From Sphingomonas endophytica (GTDB lineage Bacteria > Pseudomonadota > Alphaproteobacteria > Sphingomonadales > Sphingomonadaceae): a stretch of 64,000 nucleotides of DNA. Under the pieces are notes generated by a model. It was not told where the DNA came from, made no database searches, and saw only the letters and a program-made list of their open reading frames with translations. A program made the position numbers and the translations under genes. The stretch covers positions 1 to 64,000 of the forward strand of contig NZ_LDTB01000013.1 in assembly GCF_001476895.1 (NCBI RefSeq), written 5' to 3'. Positions 53,100 through 63,825 of the stretch are shown here, piece by piece. Position 1 is the first letter of the stretch; each line of letters begins with the position of its first letter.

Positions 53100-53978
53100 T
53101 TACCCGACCAGCGTGATGCTCATCGCGATACGCTGCTCGCCACGCGGCCGCACCTCGAACACGCCGGGCTTGTCGCGGAACTCGCCGTCGAACCCCTCGG
53201 GATCGGCGATGCCATGCCACGGCTCGACGCAGACATAGGCCGCACCCGGCTTGGTCCATATGCCCAGCTTCGGCGTATCGGGAAAGGCGATGTCGAGGTG
53301 CGGCGCGCCTTCGACGCCGTAGCGGACCGACCGCGATTCGACGGGATCCCAGACCAGGGCGTCGTTGGTGAACAGATCGTCGGCCAGGCGCAGGACGCGA
53401 CCGTCGAGCGGCGACGGGCGCTTCTCCACCGCGATCGTGCCATCCGTTGCGATCACCCGCAGGTCTCCCGGCTCGTCCTGCTCGAACGTGATCCGGTGCG
53501 CGGCACGATCCTGCCCGTATGGCAGCGGCCATGCGAAGGCGGGGTGGAAGCCGAAGCTGGCCGGCAGCGGTTCGTCCGCCGGGTTCACCACCGTCACGTC
53601 GATCGCCAGCGTCGCGTCACGCAGCTCGAACGCCACCTCCAGCCGGAACGCGAACGGATAGGAAGCGCGCGTCGCCTGATCGTCGGCCAGCGCGAAGACC
53701 GCGCGCGTCGCGCTCGTCTCGATCACCGAGAAGACGCTGTGCCGCGCGAAGCCGTGCTTGGCGATCGGATAGGCCTGCCCGTCGATGCGGATCGCGCCGG
53801 TCGCGGTCATGCCGATCACCGGGAACAGCAGCGGCGCGCGCCCGGTCCAGAAACGCGGATCGGCGTTCGTCATCAACTCCCGCCCCTCGGCGTCGGTCAG
53901 CGACGACAGCTCCGCGCCCAGCGGGTTGATCGCGGCGCTCAGGGTGCCGTTGGAAATGCGGATCCAGTCGTCAGCCAC
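53100..53978 (-). CDS. Aldose 1-epimerase family protein
   Basis: A 292-residue protein of the GalM/YeaD-like fold. Recognisable points: RAPLLFPVIGMTATGAIRID, the catalytic His region KHGFARHSVF, the substrate His in SFGFHPAFAWPL, and the acidic PGVFEVRPRGEQ near the end. It interconverts sugar anomers or hexose-6-phosphates; the substrate is open. The GTG start at 53978 overlaps the pheT stop by 8 bp, so it is translationally coupled to tRNA synthetase genes without obvious functional link. Confidence 0.82.
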   Translation of the reverse strand: MADDWIRISNGTLSAAINPLGAELSSLTDAEGRELMTNADPRFWTGRAPLLFPVIGMTATGAIRIDGQAYPIAKHGFARHSVFSVIETSATRAVFALADDQATRASYPFAFRLEVAFELRDATLAIDVTVVNPADEPLPASFGFHPAFAWPLPYGQDRAAHRITFEQDEPGDLRVIATDGTIAVEKRPSPLDGRVLRLADDLFTNDALVWDPVESRSVRYGVEGAPHLDIAFPDTPKLGIWTKPGAAYVCVEPWHGIADPEGFDGEFRDKPGVFEVRPRGEQRIAMSITLVG

Positions 53979-56334
53979 GCAATTGCGCTCCCTGCTTGGC
54001 GGCGGCCGCCACCACCTTGTCGGCGATCGCCTTCAGTTCGGCCTCGGTGAAGCTCTTCTCGGCGGGTTGCAACACCACCTCGACCGCCACCGACTTGTGC
54101 CCCTCGGCCACGCCGGTGCCGGTGAAGACGTCGAACACGCGCGCGCGGGTGATCACTACCTTGTCCGCGCCCTTCACCGCGCGCACCAGCGCGTCGGCGG
54201 AGACGTCGGCGGGGACGAGGAACGCGAAGTCGCGGCGCACCGGCTGGAGCGCGGGCGGCGCATAGGCCGGGCGCATGAATCCTGCTCCCCGCTTGGCGGG
54301 GATCGCGTCGAGGTACAGTTCGACCGCCGCGACCTGCCCGCCGAGATCGAATGCCTTCATCACCGCCGGATGGACCGCGCCGAACGCCGCCAGCACCGTC
54401 TTCGGCCCCAGCCGCAGCGTGCCCGAGCGACCGGGGTGGAAGGCCGCGCCCGCCTCGCCCATCACCTGCAGATTGTCGACCGGCGCACCGGCGGCGGCGA
54501 GCAGCGCCAGCGCCTCGGCCTTGGCATCATAAGCGTCGAAGCCCGCCGGCTTGCCCTCGCGCCAGCCGCGCGCACGGCGGTCGCCCGCCAGCACGATGCC
54601 CAGCGTCGCGCGCTCGCCCTCGGGCAGATAGCGCCGCCCGATCTCGAACAGCCGCACGCTCTCGACGCCCTGCCGCAGGTTGCGCTCGGCAGCGGACAAC
54701 AGGCCGGGCAGCAGCGACGGGCGCATCACCTTCAGCTCCTCGCTGATCGGATTCGCCAGCCGCCACGCCGCCTCCCCGAACGGCGCAACCTGTTTCTCGC
54801 TCAGGAAGCTCCAGGTCACCGCCTCGTCCAGACCGCGCGCGGCGGCGGCGCGCCGGGTGCGGCGCTCGATGCGCTGCTCCGGGGTCGCGGTCGGGCGCGC
54901 GACGCCGGGGACGCGCGGCAGCGGCACGGGCGCGACCTTGTCGATACCCTCGATACGGATCACTTCCTCGACCAGATCGGCGGTGCCGTCGACATCGCGC
55001 CGCCACGTCGGGGGCGTGACGTTCCACTGGTCATCCACCGCGAAGCCGAGCGCTTCGAGGATCGCGCGCTGCCGCTCCGGCGCGACCGCGAGGCCGCCAA
55101 GGGTTTCCGCGCGTGCCGGGTCATAGGCGTAAGAGCGGGTTCCGAGCGGCGCCTCGCCCGCACGGGTGACGCCGCTGGCGGTCCCGCCGCAATATTCGAG
55201 CACGAGGAAGGTCGCGATCGCCAGCCCGTCGTCGAGGAACGCCGGATCGACCCCGCGCTCGAAGCGCTGGCGCGCATCGCTGGTCAGCCCCAGCTTCTGT
55301 CCGGTCCGCGCGATCACCTCGGGCGTGAAATAGGCGCATTCGATCACCACTTCGGTGGTCGCCTCCGACACGCCCGAATGCGCGCCGCCCATGATCCCGC
55401 CGATATCGTGGACCGCGACGTCGTCCGCGATGAGCGTCATGCCCTCGGACAAGGTGTAGGTCTTGCCGTTCAGCGCCTCGACCGTCTCGCCGTCCCTCGC
55501 CTGACGTGCGACCAGCCCGCCCGACAGCTTCGCCTTGTCATAGACGTGCAGCGGGCGGCCGAGATCGACCGTCAGGTAATTGGTGATATCGACCAAGGCC
55601 GAGATCGGCTTCTGCCCGATCGCGCGCAGCCGCTTGGCCATCCATTCCGGCGCGGCGCCGTTGGTCAACCCGCGCACCTCCTGCGCGAAGAACGCCGGGC
55701 AGCCCGCCGCATCCTCGATTCGCACGTCCGGCCCCGCGCCCTCGCCCGCCACCTGCGGGACGGTCGGCGCGATCAGGGTGCCGAGCCCCGCCGCCGCCAG
55801 ATCGCGCGCGATGCCGTGGACGCCCATGCAATCCTGCTTGTTGGGCGTCACCGACACCTCGATCACCGGATCGCCGAGCCCGGCGTAATCGGCGAAGGAC
55901 GTGCCGACCGGCGCATCCTCGGGCAGCTCGATGATCCCGTCGTGATCGTCGCCCAGTTCCAGCTCGCGGGTCGAGCACATCATGCCATTCGATTCGACGC
56001 CGCGAATGGCCGCGACCTTCAGCACCATGCCGTTGGCGGGCACCGCCGCGCCGGGCTTGCCGAACACGCCGACCAGCCCGGCGCGCGCGTTGGGCGCGCC
56101 GCACACGACCTGCAACGGCCCGTCACCGGCATCGACCGACAGCACCTGCAACTTGTCGGCCTGCGGATGCCGCTCGGCGCTCAGCACACGCGCGACGGTG
56201 AAGCCGTCCAGCTTCGCGGCGGGGTCGGTGACGCCCTCCACCTCCAGCCCGATGCGGGTCAGCGCATCGAGGATCGCGTCCAGCGACGCATCGGTGTCGA
56301 GATGGTCCTTGAGCCAGGAAAGGGTGAATTTCAT
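53971..56334 (-). CDS. pheT: Phenylalanyl-tRNA synthetase beta subunit
   Basis: A 787-residue beta chain of the heterotetrameric PheRS. Domains: N-terminal MKFTLSWLKDHLDTDASLDA, tRNA-binding EMAP-like domain (VVCGAPNARAG), B3/B4 editing domain (PNKQDCMGVHGIARDL), catalytic-like B6/B7 region, and C-terminal anticodon-binding domain (FDVFTGTGVAEGHKSVAVEV). The start is 80 bp after pheS, a gap occupied by a repeat. Cytoplasmic. Confidence 0.95.
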   Translation of the reverse strand: MKFTLSWLKDHLDTDASLDAILDALTRIGLEVEGVTDPAAKLDGFTVARVLSAERHPQADKLQVLSVDAGDGPLQVVCGAPNARAGLVGVFGKPGAAVPANGMVLKVAAIRGVESNGMMCSTRELELGDDHDGIIELPEDAPVGTSFADYAGLGDPVIEVSVTPNKQDCMGVHGIARDLAAAGLGTLIAPTVPQVAGEGAGPDVRIEDAAGCPAFFAQEVRGLTNGAAPEWMAKRLRAIGQKPISALVDITNYLTVDLGRPLHVYDKAKLSGGLVARQARDGETVEALNGKTYTLSEGMTLIADDVAVHDIGGIMGGAHSGVSEATTEVVIECAYFTPEVIARTGQKLGLTSDARQRFERGVDPAFLDDGLAIATFLVLEYCGGTASGVTRAGEAPLGTRSYAYDPARAETLGGLAVAPERQRAILEALGFAVDDQWNVTPPTWRRDVDGTADLVEEVIRIEGIDKVAPVPLPRVPGVARPTATPEQRIERRTRRAAAARGLDEAVTWSFLSEKQVAPFGEAAWRLANPISEELKVMRPSLLPGLLSAAERNLRQGVESVRLFEIGRRYLPEGERATLGIVLAGDRRARGWREGKPAGFDAYDAKAEALALLAAAGAPVDNLQVMGEAGAAFHPGRSGTLRLGPKTVLAAFGAVHPAVMKAFDLGGQVAAVELYLDAIPAKRGAGFMRPAYAPPALQPVRRDFAFLVPADVSADALVRAVKGADKVVITRARVFDVFTGTGVAEGHKSVAVEVVLQPAEKSFTEAELKAIADKVVAAAAKQGAQLRG

Positions 56335-56347
56335 CTTGTGTCCCGTC

Positions 56348-56378
56348 GCTCCTGCGCAGGCAGGCGCCTATGTCTCTA
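56348..56378. repeat. Short repeat between pheS and pheT matching 28861-28891
   Basis: The text cctgcgcaggcaggcgcctatgtc is a near reverse complement of the hairpin region at 28861. It lies in the 79-bp pheS-pheT spacer, where it would be part of the operon mRNA. Confidence 0.55.
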
Positions 56379-56413
56379 TATGGTGGCACACCCACCAGTC
56401 ATGGGTTCCAGCG

Positions 56414-57514
56414 TCAGGCCGGCATGCCCACGCCGCCCGACAGCGTCGGCACGTCGAGCGCGCTGAATCCGTAATGCTTCAACCAGCGGATATCGCCGTC
56501 GAAGAACGGGCGCAGGTCGTCCATGCCGTATTTCAGCATCGCCAGCCGGTCGATGCCGCAACCGAACGCAAACCCCTGCCATTCGTCGGGGTCGAGCCCG
56601 CAGGCGGCAATCACCTTCGGATGGACCATGCCGCTGCCCAGCACTTCCATCCACCCTTCGGACCCGCCGATCACCCGCTTGCCCTTCACGATAGAATAGC
56701 CGACGTCGACCTCCGCCGACGGCTCGGTGAACGGGAAATAGCTCGGGCGCAGCCGCAGCACGATGTCGTCACGCTCGAAGAACGCCTTCAGGAACGTCTC
56801 CAGCGTCCATTTCAGGTGACCGAGCGTGATCCCCTTGTCGATCACCAGCCCTTCGACCTGATGGAACATCGGCGTGTGCGTCGCGTCGCTGTCGGAGCGA
56901 TAGGTGCGCCCCGGCGCGATGATGCGGATCGGCGGCGTGTTGGCCAGCATCGTGCGGATCTGCACCGGCGACGTATGCGTCCGCAGCACACGCGGGGTTT
57001 CCCGGTCGTTAGGATCGCTGTTCTCGCGCCCCGCCAGATAGAACGTATCATGCATCGCGCGCGCCGGATGCGTCTCCGGAATGTTGAGCGCGCCGAAATT
57101 GTGCCAGTCGGTCTCCATTTCCGGCCCGCTCGCCACCGCGAAGCCCAGGTCGGCGAAGATCTCCGCCAGCTCGTCCATCACCTGACTGACCGGATGCACC
57201 GTGCCCGAGAGCGGCGCATCGGCGGGCAGCGTCATGTCGAGCGCTTCGCTGGCCAGCTGTGCGTCGAGCGCCACCTGCTCCAGATGCGCCTTGCGCGCAG
57301 CGATCGCGTTCGTCACCGCCTCGCGCAGCCCATGGATCGCCGGCCCGCGCGTCTGGCGCTCCTCGGGGCTCAGCGCGCCCATCGTCTTGAGCAGCTGCGT
57401 CACCCGCCCCTGCTTGCCCAGCGCGTCGACCCGCACCGCCTCCAGCGCGTCGAGCGAGGCGGACGCCTCGATCGCGACCAGCAGATGGGTCTTCAGGTCG
57501 TCGGTGTCGGTCAT
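56414..57514 (-). CDS. pheS: Phenylalanyl-tRNA synthetase alpha subunit
   Basis: A 366-residue catalytic subunit. N-terminal coiled arm ([20 protein letters not shown]), then class II motifs: motif 1 near [20 protein letters not shown], motif 2 [20 protein letters not shown], and motif 3 [20 protein letters not shown]. The conserved Phe-pocket Ala/Gly near GFAFGCG is normal. I prefer ATG 57514 ([11 protein letters not shown]) over 57529, which would overlap the GIY-YIG stop. Separated from rplT by a terminator and the GIY-YIG gene. Confidence 0.93.
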   Translation of the reverse strand: MTDTDDLKTHLLVAIEASASLDALEAVRVDALGKQGRVTQLLKTMGALSPEERQTRGPAIHGLREAVTNAIAARKAHLEQVALDAQLASEALDMTLPADAPLSGTVHPVSQVMDELAEIFADLGFAVASGPEMETDWHNFGALNIPETHPARAMHDTFYLAGRENSDPNDRETPRVLRTHTSPVQIRTMLANTPPIRIIAPGRTYRSDSDATHTPMFHQVEGLVIDKGITLGHLKWTLETFLKAFFERDDIVLRLRPSYFPFTEPSAEVDVGYSIVKGKRVIGGSEGWMEVLGSGMVHPKVIAACGLDPDEWQGFAFGCGIDRLAMLKYGMDDLRPFFDGDIRWLKHYGFSALDVPTLSGGVGMPA

Positions 57515-57518
57515 CGTG

Positions 57519-57830
57519 TTATCCGTCATGCGCGCTGTCCAAGCCGATGCGTGCCGCCAAGTCCAGCCATTGCGGGTTCGTTTCCTCGATCAGTCGCAGC
57601 TTCCAGTCGCGATTCCATTTCTTCACCTGCTTTTCGCGGTGGATGGCGGCTTCCATCGTGTCGGCGACGTCATACCAGACGAGCCAAGTGATGTCGTAGC
57701 GGTCGGTGAAGCCTTTGAACGTACCATCGCGATGCTGGATGAGGCGGGCGAGAAGGTTGGACGTGACGCCGATGTACAGCGTTCCGTGCGGACGACTGGC
57801 CAAGATGTAGACGCATGGTTGTCGCTCCAT
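57519..57830 (-). CDS. GIY-YIG nuclease-domain protein
   Basis: A 103-residue single-domain protein. The motif starts [15 protein letters not shown] (GIY/YIG pair), followed by [16 protein letters not shown] with the conserved Arg, and [20 protein letters not shown] with the metal-binding Glu and Lys cluster. This short UPF0213-like class has no fused DNA-binding domain; some are thought to act in DNA repair or to be selfish. It lies between rplT and pheS, 14 bp from a 93-bp repeat element, and ends just before the pheS start. Confidence 0.85.
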   Translation of the reverse strand: MERQPCVYILASRPHGTLYIGVTSNLLARLIQHRDGTFKGFTDRYDITWLVWYDVADTMEAAIHREKQVKKWNRDWKLRLIEETNPQWLDLAARIGLDSAHDG

Positions 57831-57844
57831 TCCTTGCCCCTTCG

Positions 57845-57937
57845 GTCATTCCCGCGCAGGCGGGAATCCAGAACCTCCGACGTTGCACCTCTATCGACAG
57901 ACCTGCGCGTCTGGATCCCCGCCTCCGCGGGGATGAC
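57845..57937. repeat. 93-bp GTCATTCCCGCGC element, copy B (inverted relative to copy A)
   Basis: Arms GTCATTCCCGCG and CGCGGGGATGAC enclose a loop whose reverse complement matches copy A (45472-45564) at about 81 of 93 positions by eye. It sits directly upstream of the GIY-YIG gene, inside the rplT-pheS interval. Confidence 0.8.
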
Positions 57938-57980
57938 GATAGACGCGGGAATGACCAAGAAGGCAGACCGACGGGAATAG

Positions 57981-58011
57981 AAAAAGGGCGCCGGTGTTGC
58001 CACCGACGCCC
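57981..58011 (-). terminator. Rho-independent terminator of the rpmI-rplT transcript
   Basis: On the minus strand GGGCGTCGGTG pairs with CACCGGCGCCC (11 bp, one G-U) around a GCAA tetraloop, followed by TTTTT. It lies 28 bp after the rplT stop, so pheS needs its own promoter or read-through. Confidence 0.85.
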
Positions 58012-58038
58012 CGCATCTCATTCTCGCGTCAGATCGCC

Positions 58039-58404
58039 TCAGGCGGCCTGCGGGAGAGCCGCCTTCGCCTGCGCGATGATGGCGCTGAACGCCTCGCCTT
58101 CGTGCATCGCGATGTCGGCCAGGACCTTCCGGTCCAGCTCGACGCCGGCCAGCTTCAGGCCGTGCATGAACTGGCTGTAGGTCAGGCCCTCGGCGCGGAC
58201 GCCGGCGTTGATGCGCTGGATCCACAGGCCACGGAAGGTCCGCTTCTTAACCTTGCGGTCGCGATAGGCGTACTGGCCGGCCTTTTCGACCGCCTGACGG
58301 GCGACGCGGATCGTGTTCTTGCGACGACCGCGATAGCCCTTGGCCTGTTCCAGGATGTTCTTGTGCTTGGCGCGAGTGGTTACGCCCCGCTTGACGCGTG
58401 CCAT
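58039..58404 (-). CDS. rplT: 50S ribosomal protein L20
   Basis: A 121-residue basic protein: [40 protein letters not shown] and [20 protein letters not shown] are the defining L20 segments, binding 23S rRNA early in 50S assembly. Twenty base pairs after rpmI. Normally the pair is followed by pheST, but here a terminator, a repeat and a GIY-YIG gene intervene. infC is not in the window. Confidence 0.97.
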   Translation of the reverse strand: MARVKRGVTTRAKHKNILEQAKGYRGRRKNTIRVARQAVEKAGQYAYRDRKVKKRTFRGLWIQRINAGVRAEGLTYSQFMHGLKLAGVELDRKVLADIAMHEGEAFSAIIAQAKAALPQAA

Positions 58405-58424
58405 GGTCTAATTCCTCCTCGTGC

Positions 58425-58628
58425 TCAGTTCAGGCCGTACGGCGCCCAGGCCTTCACCGTCGCGGTGTCGGCCTTCGACAGCACCGTGGTGCCGCGATTC
58501 TGGCGGATGTACTTGGCGTTGTGGCTGATGAGGCGGTGACGCTTGCCCGCGACGCCGTGCTTGATCTTGCCGGTGGCGGTGAGCTTGAAGCGCTTCTTCA
58601 CGCCGCTCTTGGTCTTGAGCTTGGGCAT
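58425..58628 (-). CDS. rpmI: 50S ribosomal protein L35
   Basis: A 67-residue basic protein: [20 protein letters not shown] with the [24 protein letters not shown] C-terminal half. The start at 58628 is chosen because AGAAAGG lies 6 nt upstream of it; an in-frame ATG two codons earlier (58634) abuts the ribosome site. Part of the rpmI-rplT transcript, divergent from the AsmA gene. Confidence 0.96.
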   Translation of the reverse strand: MPKLKTKSGVKKRFKLTATGKIKHGVAGKRHRLISHNAKYIRQNRGTTVLSKADTATVKAWAPYGLN

Positions 58629-58793
58629 TTTCATCCTTTCTGATGCGCGTATCGACTGAGACGGCCGCGGCAGCCCTTGATGGCCGGGCCGTCCGTATCC
58701 GCCGATCGCTCGGGAAGCGGGCCGCATAGCGAGAGTGGCGCCGGAAAGCAACCGCGACGGGAACCGGCCGCACGGCTTCGCGATTGTACCGCG

Positions 58794-60872
58794 ATGGCAA
58801 CGACCTCGCCTCCCTCCACCGAGCCCGCGCCGGCCACGCCGCGCCGGTGGAAGCGAATCGCGCGCTACGTCGTGATCGGCGCGGTCGCGGCGATTGCCGC
58901 GATCTGGCTGGTGCTGTTCGTCACCAAGGGGCGCTTCCTGCGCGGTCCGTTCCAGAATGTCGTGGGCAAGCTCACCCATCGCACGGTGACGGTCGGCGGC
59001 GACTTCCAGCTCTATTTCGCGCCGCTGAAAATCAAGTTCGTCGCGGAGAAGCTCGCGATCTCCAACCCCGGCTGGGCGACGCGCCCGCACCTGTTCACCG
59101 CCGACCGCATCGACACGCGCATCGCGCCCTTGTCGCTGCTGTTCGGCAAGCGGCGGCTCTACTGGCTGGACCTCACCAACGGCGCGGTCGATCTGGAATG
59201 GAACCGCGCGCATGACCGCAACACCTGGACGTTCGGAGAGAGCAAGGGCGGGAAGCCGCTCGACCTGCCGCGCATCGACCGTGCGACCGTCGTCGGAACG
59301 CAGGTCCGCTACCTCGATCCCCGGATGCGGCTGCTGGCGCAGGTGAAGCTCGACACGATCCGCTCCACCGACGCGCGCATCGGACAGGCGGTGGGCGTGA
59401 CCGGCGACGGGCGGCTGCGCGACACGCCGTTCACCGTGGTCGCGCGCCTGCTGTCGCCCGACGCGACCGTGGCGCGCGGCAGAAATCAGCTGGTGCTGCG
59501 CGCGCGGGCGGCGGGCAATACGATCGACGTCGCCGGCACCTTGCCCAGCATCGCCGCGATCGAGAACGTGCCGCTGGCGGTCAAGGCGCGCGGCCGCAAC
59601 CTGTCGACCCTGCTCGACATCATCGGCGTCGCGATCCCCAATACGCGCCGCTACACGCTAAACGCGCAACTGGTGCAGAGCGGGCAGGAATATGCCTTCA
59701 CGCGGCTGCGCGGGCGGTTCGGCGACAGCGACGTCGCGGGGCGGCTGACGATCACCAATGGCGAGCGGCTGCATCTCGATTCGGCGCTGACCACCCGCAC
59801 GCTCGACATCATCGATGCCGCGCCGTTTATCGGCTACAATCCCGATATCGTCGCGGAAAAGGGCGCGGTCGCCGCCGCCGCCGCGACCGGCGCGGCACCG
59901 GCGCGCATCCTGCCCGACGCCGCGCTGCCGATCGCGACAATGCAGCGCTTCGACGCCGACCTGAAATGGCATATCGATCGCGTCCGGTCGAAGCGGCTGC
60001 CGATCGGCGACATCGACCTGGTGCTGGATCTGGAACGCGGGCGGCTGGCGCTGTCGCCGCTGACGATGGCGATGGCGCGCGGCAAGCTGGCGACCGACCT
60101 GGTGTTCGACACGCGCCAGCGTCCCAGCGCGGTCAGCTATGACGTGCGGCTCGCCCCCACCCCGCTGGGGCGGTTGCTGGCCGGCTATGGCGTCGCCGAA
60201 TCGGGAACGACCGGCACCGTGCGCGGCCGCATCCAGTTGCAGGGGCGCGGCGACACGATCCACGATTCGCTGTCCACCTCCGGCGGACGGATCGCCTTCG
60301 TCATCCCCGGCGGCACCTTGTGGACGCGCAACGTCCAGCTTGCCGAGATCGACCTGGGCACCTTCGTCCAGAAAATGTTCGAGGACGAGCTGAAGGAGCC
60401 GGTGCGGATGAACTGCGGGCTGGTCGCCTTCACCGTCCGCAATGGCGTGGCGGCGACCGATCCGATCCTGATCGATACGCAGAAGAACGTCATCCTCGGC
60501 AATGGCGGCTTCAGCTTCAGGACCGAGGCGCTCGACCTCGCCTTTCGCGCCGATTCGAAGAAGTTCAGCCTGTTCTCCGGCCAGTCGCCGGTCGGGGTGA
60601 AGGGCTATTTCGCGTCGCCGTCGCTGGACGTCATCTCCCCGCAACTGGTGGCCCGCGCCGGCGCGGGGCTGGGTCTGGCGCTGGTGGCGACACCGGTCGC
60701 GGCGCTGCTGGCGTTCGTCGATCCGGGCGACGCGAAGGCCGCGCAATGCGGCCCGATCCTGGCGGGCAAGACCGCCGCCGCGCAGCGCGACGAAGACGGC
60801 AAGCCGCGCAAGGACGTCGGCGCCGGCAAGGTCGAGGGAAGCAAGCGCAAGAAGTTCCTGGGTATCTTCTGA
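58794..60872 (+). CDS. AsmA-family membrane protein
   Basis: A 692-residue protein with one N-terminal helix ([20 protein letters not shown], about residues 24-44) and a long beta-rich periplasmic AsmA domain ([20 protein letters not shown] and [20 protein letters not shown]), ending in a C-terminal AsmA_2-like part ([20 protein letters not shown]). AsmA-like proteins are thought to transport or organise lipids between the inner and outer membranes. It ends 1 bp before the ligase start, so the two are probably one transcript, with no evident shared role. Confidence 0.86.
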   Translation: MATTSPPSTEPAPATPRRWKRIARYVVIGAVAAIAAIWLVLFVTKGRFLRGPFQNVVGKLTHRTVTVGGDFQLYFAPLKIKFVAEKLAISNPGWATRPHLFTADRIDTRIAPLSLLFGKRRLYWLDLTNGAVDLEWNRAHDRNTWTFGESKGGKPLDLPRIDRATVVGTQVRYLDPRMRLLAQVKLDTIRSTDARIGQAVGVTGDGRLRDTPFTVVARLLSPDATVARGRNQLVLRARAAGNTIDVAGTLPSIAAIENVPLAVKARGRNLSTLLDIIGVAIPNTRRYTLNAQLVQSGQEYAFTRLRGRFGDSDVAGRLTITNGERLHLDSALTTRTLDIIDAAPFIGYNPDIVAEKGAVAAAAATGAAPARILPDAALPIATMQRFDADLKWHIDRVRSKRLPIGDIDLVLDLERGRLALSPLTMAMARGKLATDLVFDTRQRPSAVSYDVRLAPTPLGRLLAGYGVAESGTTGTVRGRIQLQGRGDTIHDSLSTSGGRIAFVIPGGTLWTRNVQLAEIDLGTFVQKMFEDELKEPVRMNCGLVAFTVRNGVAATDPILIDTQKNVILGNGGFSFRTEALDLAFRADSKKFSLFSGQSPVGVKGYFASPSLDVISPQLVARAGAGLGLALVATPVAALLAFVDPGDAKAAQCGPILAGKTAAAQRDEDGKPRKDVGAGKVEGSKRKKFLGIF

Positions 60873-60873
60873 G

Positions 60874-62463
60874 GTGCACGCCTTCGCCGCCCTGCTCGAC
60901 GCGCTGATCTACACCCGGTCGCGCAACGCCAAGCTGAAGCTGATCGGCGACTATCTGCGCGACACGCCCGATCCCGACCGTGGCTGGGCGATGGCGGCGC
61001 TGACCGGCGGGCTCGACCTCCCCGGGGTGAAGCCCGCCGTTATCCGTGCGCTGATCGAATCGCGCGTCGATCCGGTGCTGTTCCGGATGAGCCGCGATTA
61101 TGTCGGCGACACCGCCGAGACGGTCGCCCTGCTTTGGCCGACCCCCGATCATCCGCCCGCCGACGCCACCCCGCTCAGCGTCAGCGGCGTCGTCGACGCG
61201 CTCGCGCATCTGTCGCGCTCCGATGCTCCCGCCGCGCTGGCGGCGATGCTCGACCGGCTGGATGCCGAGGAGCGGTTCGCGCTGCTCAAGATGGCGACCG
61301 GCGGCCTGCGCGTCGGCGTGTCGGCGCGACTCGCCAAGCAGGCGCTGGCCGATGCCTTCGGGCTCGACGTCGAGGCGGTCGAGGAAGTGTGGCACGGACT
61401 GGAGCCGCCCTATCCGACCCTGTTCGCCTGGGCGGAGGGTAGCGGCACGCAACCGACCGCCGCCGACGTGCCCGTCTTCCGCCCGTTCATGCTCGCGCAC
61501 CCGCTCGACGATCTGCGCGTCGACCTGACCGACTATGCGGCCGAGTGGAAATGGGACGGCATCCGCGTCCAGATCGTCCACGTGCCCAACGCGGAGGGGG
61601 GCGAGACGCGCCTCTACAGCCGTACCGGCGACGACGTGACCCGCGCCTTCCCCGATGTCGCCGCCGCCTTCGCCACCCACGGCGTGGTCGATGGCGAGTT
61701 GATGGTGAAGGGCGACTTCCAGGGCGGAGAGGCGGCCAGCTTCAACGCGCTGCAACAGCGGCTGGGGCGCAAGGTCGTCTCGGCGAAGATGCTCGCCGAA
61801 TCACCCGCCTTCGTCCGGCTGTACGACATCTTGTTCGACGGCGACGAGGATCTGCGCGCGCTGCCGTGGATCGAACGCCGCGCGCGGCTGGAATCGTTCG
61901 TCGGCCGCCTCGACCCCGACCGCTTCGACCTCAGCCAGCTGGTCGACGCCTCCGATTTCACCGCGCTGGAGGGCATCCGCGCCGGCGCGCGCGACGCCGC
62001 GATCGAGGGGATGATGCTCAAGCGCCGCGATTCGCCCTATGTGGCGGGGCGGCGCACCGGCCTGTGGTACAAATGGAAACGCGATCCGCTGACCGCCGAT
62101 TGCGTGATGATGTACGCGCAGCGCGGCAACGGGCGGCGATCGAGCTGGTATAGCGACTATACGTTCGGCTGCTGGAGTGAGGACGGCGAACTGCTCCCCG
62201 TTGGCAAGGCCTATCAGGGCATTACCGATCAGGAGATCGCGCAGCTCGACCGCTTCGTACGCCAACACACGCTCAACCGATTCGGCCCGGTGCGCGAGGT
62301 CGAGAAGACGCTGGTGCTGGAGATCGCGTTCGATTCGATCCACGAATCGAAACGCCACAAATCCGGCGTCGCGATGCGCTTCCCCCGGATCGCGCGCATC
62401 CGCACCGACAAACCGGCGGCGGAGGCGGACACGCTGGCGGCACTGACGAAGCTGATCACCTGA
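60874..62463 (+). CDS. ATP-dependent DNA ligase (cisplatin damage response type)
   Basis: A 529-residue ligase. The N-terminal DNA-binding domain (residues 1-215) precedes the adenylation motif I Lys226 in EWKWDGIRV; motif III-V text includes [24 protein letters not shown] and [20 protein letters not shown]; a C-terminal OB fold follows. No LigD polymerase or phosphoesterase domain is fused, and no Ku is adjacent. Similar ligases work with an exonuclease and helicase in other alphaproteobacteria, absent from this window. The GTG start at 60874 follows the AsmA stop by 1 nt. Confidence 0.9.
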   Translation: MHAFAALLDALIYTRSRNAKLKLIGDYLRDTPDPDRGWAMAALTGGLDLPGVKPAVIRALIESRVDPVLFRMSRDYVGDTAETVALLWPTPDHPPADATPLSVSGVVDALAHLSRSDAPAALAAMLDRLDAEERFALLKMATGGLRVGVSARLAKQALADAFGLDVEAVEEVWHGLEPPYPTLFAWAEGSGTQPTAADVPVFRPFMLAHPLDDLRVDLTDYAAEWKWDGIRVQIVHVPNAEGGETRLYSRTGDDVTRAFPDVAAAFATHGVVDGELMVKGDFQGGEAASFNALQQRLGRKVVSAKMLAESPAFVRLYDILFDGDEDLRALPWIERRARLESFVGRLDPDRFDLSQLVDASDFTALEGIRAGARDAAIEGMMLKRRDSPYVAGRRTGLWYKWKRDPLTADCVMMYAQRGNGRRSSWYSDYTFGCWSEDGELLPVGKAYQGITDQEIAQLDRFVRQHTLNRFGPVREVEKTLVLEIAFDSIHESKRHKSGVAMRFPRIARIRTDKPAAEADTLAALTKLIT

Positions 62464-62493
62464 CGCCCCCTCATCATTGCCTCAGCCAACCCC

Positions 62494-62567
62494 GTCATTG
62501 CGAGCGCAGCGAAGCAATCCAGGGCGTCGCGCGGAACACTGGATGGCTTTGCTGCGCTCGCAGTGAC
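62494..62567. repeat. GTCATTGCGAGCG inverted-repeat element, diverged copy
   Basis: Begins GTCATTGCGAGCGCAGCG and ends GCGCTCGCAGTGAC, with ATCCAG/CTGGAT inner marks. One arm has several substitutions. It lies between the ligase gene and aroC. Confidence 0.75.
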
Positions 62568-62627
62568 GGACGGGGTTACCCGAGAGGGACTGTCCCCCGC
62601 CCCCCGCTTCTGGCAAAGCGCGCGGCC

Positions 62628-63707
62628 ATGAGCTTCAACACCTTCGGCCGCGTGTTCCGTTTCACCACCTGGGGCGAGAGCCACGGGCCCGCGCTGGGCG
62701 CGGTCGTCGACGGGTGCCCGCCGGGCATCGCACTGACCGAGGCGGACATCCAGCCGTGGCTCGACCGCCGCCGCCCCGGCCAGTCGCGCTTCACGACGCA
62801 GCGGCAGGAACCGGATCAGGTCCGCATCCTGTCGGGCGTGTTCGAGGGGCGGACCACCGGCACCCCGATCAGCCTGATGATCGAGAATGTCGACCAGCGC
62901 TCGAAGGATTATTCCGCGATTGCGCAGGCCTATCGCCCCGGCCATGCCGATTACGCCTATGACGCCAAGTACGGCATCCGCGACTATCGCGGCGGCGGGC
63001 GGTCCTCGGCCCGCGAAACCGCGGCGCGCGTCGCGGCGGGCGCGGTGGCACGCGCCGCGATCCCGCAGGTGCGCGTCCGCGCCTGGGTGGAAGCGATCGG
63101 CGGCGACGCGATCGACGATGCCGCGTTCGACGATGCGCAGATCGACGCCAATCCGTTCTTCTGCCCCGATGCCGGCGCCGCCGCACGGTGGGAGGCGGCG
63201 ATGGACAGCGCGCGCAAGGCCGGGTCGTCGCTGGGCGCGGTGATCGCGTGCGAGGCGACCGGCGTGCCCGCCGGCTGGGGCGCGCCGCTCTATGCCAAGC
63301 TCGACAGCGAACTGGCCGCCGCCTGCATGTCGATCAACGCCGTCAAGGGTGTCGAGATCGGGGACGGCTTCGCCGCCGCCGCGCTGTCGGGTGAGCAGAA
63401 CGCCGATCCGATGCGCCCCGGCGCGGACGGCGTGCCCGAATTCCTTGCCAATCACGCCGGCGGGATCGCGGGCGGGATCGCCACCGGCCAGCCGATCCGC
63501 GTCCGCGTCGCCTTCAAGCCGACCAGCTCGATCCTCACCCCCGTTCCCAGCATTACCCGCGACGGCACCGCGACCGAGGTGATGACGAAGGGCCGGCACG
63601 ACCCCTGCGTCGGGATCCGCGGCGTGCCGGTGGTGGAGGCGATGGTGGCGCTGGTGCTCGCCGATCAGGCGCTGCTGCATCGCGCGCAATGCGTGGGGCA
63701 CGACTGA
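62628..63707 (+). CDS. aroC: Chorismate synthase
   Basis: A 359-residue FMN-dependent enzyme catalysing the last step of the shikimate pathway. Signature parts: [20 protein letters not shown] near the start, [20 protein letters not shown], and the FMN-binding [20 protein letters not shown]; the C-terminal [20 protein letters not shown] is also standard. Cytoplasmic, single gene. A weak 7-bp hairpin (63713-63737) follows the stop. Confidence 0.96.
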   Translation: MSFNTFGRVFRFTTWGESHGPALGAVVDGCPPGIALTEADIQPWLDRRRPGQSRFTTQRQEPDQVRILSGVFEGRTTGTPISLMIENVDQRSKDYSAIAQAYRPGHADYAYDAKYGIRDYRGGGRSSARETAARVAAGAVARAAIPQVRVRAWVEAIGGDAIDDAAFDDAQIDANPFFCPDAGAAARWEAAMDSARKAGSSLGAVIACEATGVPAGWGAPLYAKLDSELAAACMSINAVKGVEIGDGFAAAALSGEQNADPMRPGADGVPEFLANHAGGIAGGIATGQPIRVRVAFKPTSSILTPVPSITRDGTATEVMTKGRHDPCVGIRGVPVVEAMVALVLADQALLHRAQCVGHD

Positions 63708-63825
63708 TCGACGCCCCGCCCCGCCTTATCGCGGGGCACGGCGTAAACCACTGATAGACGTTGTTTTACGGAACGCATCCTGTTCGCGCCCCGTTGAGGG
63801 CCGCAATATGACAGGAGAGACGATC

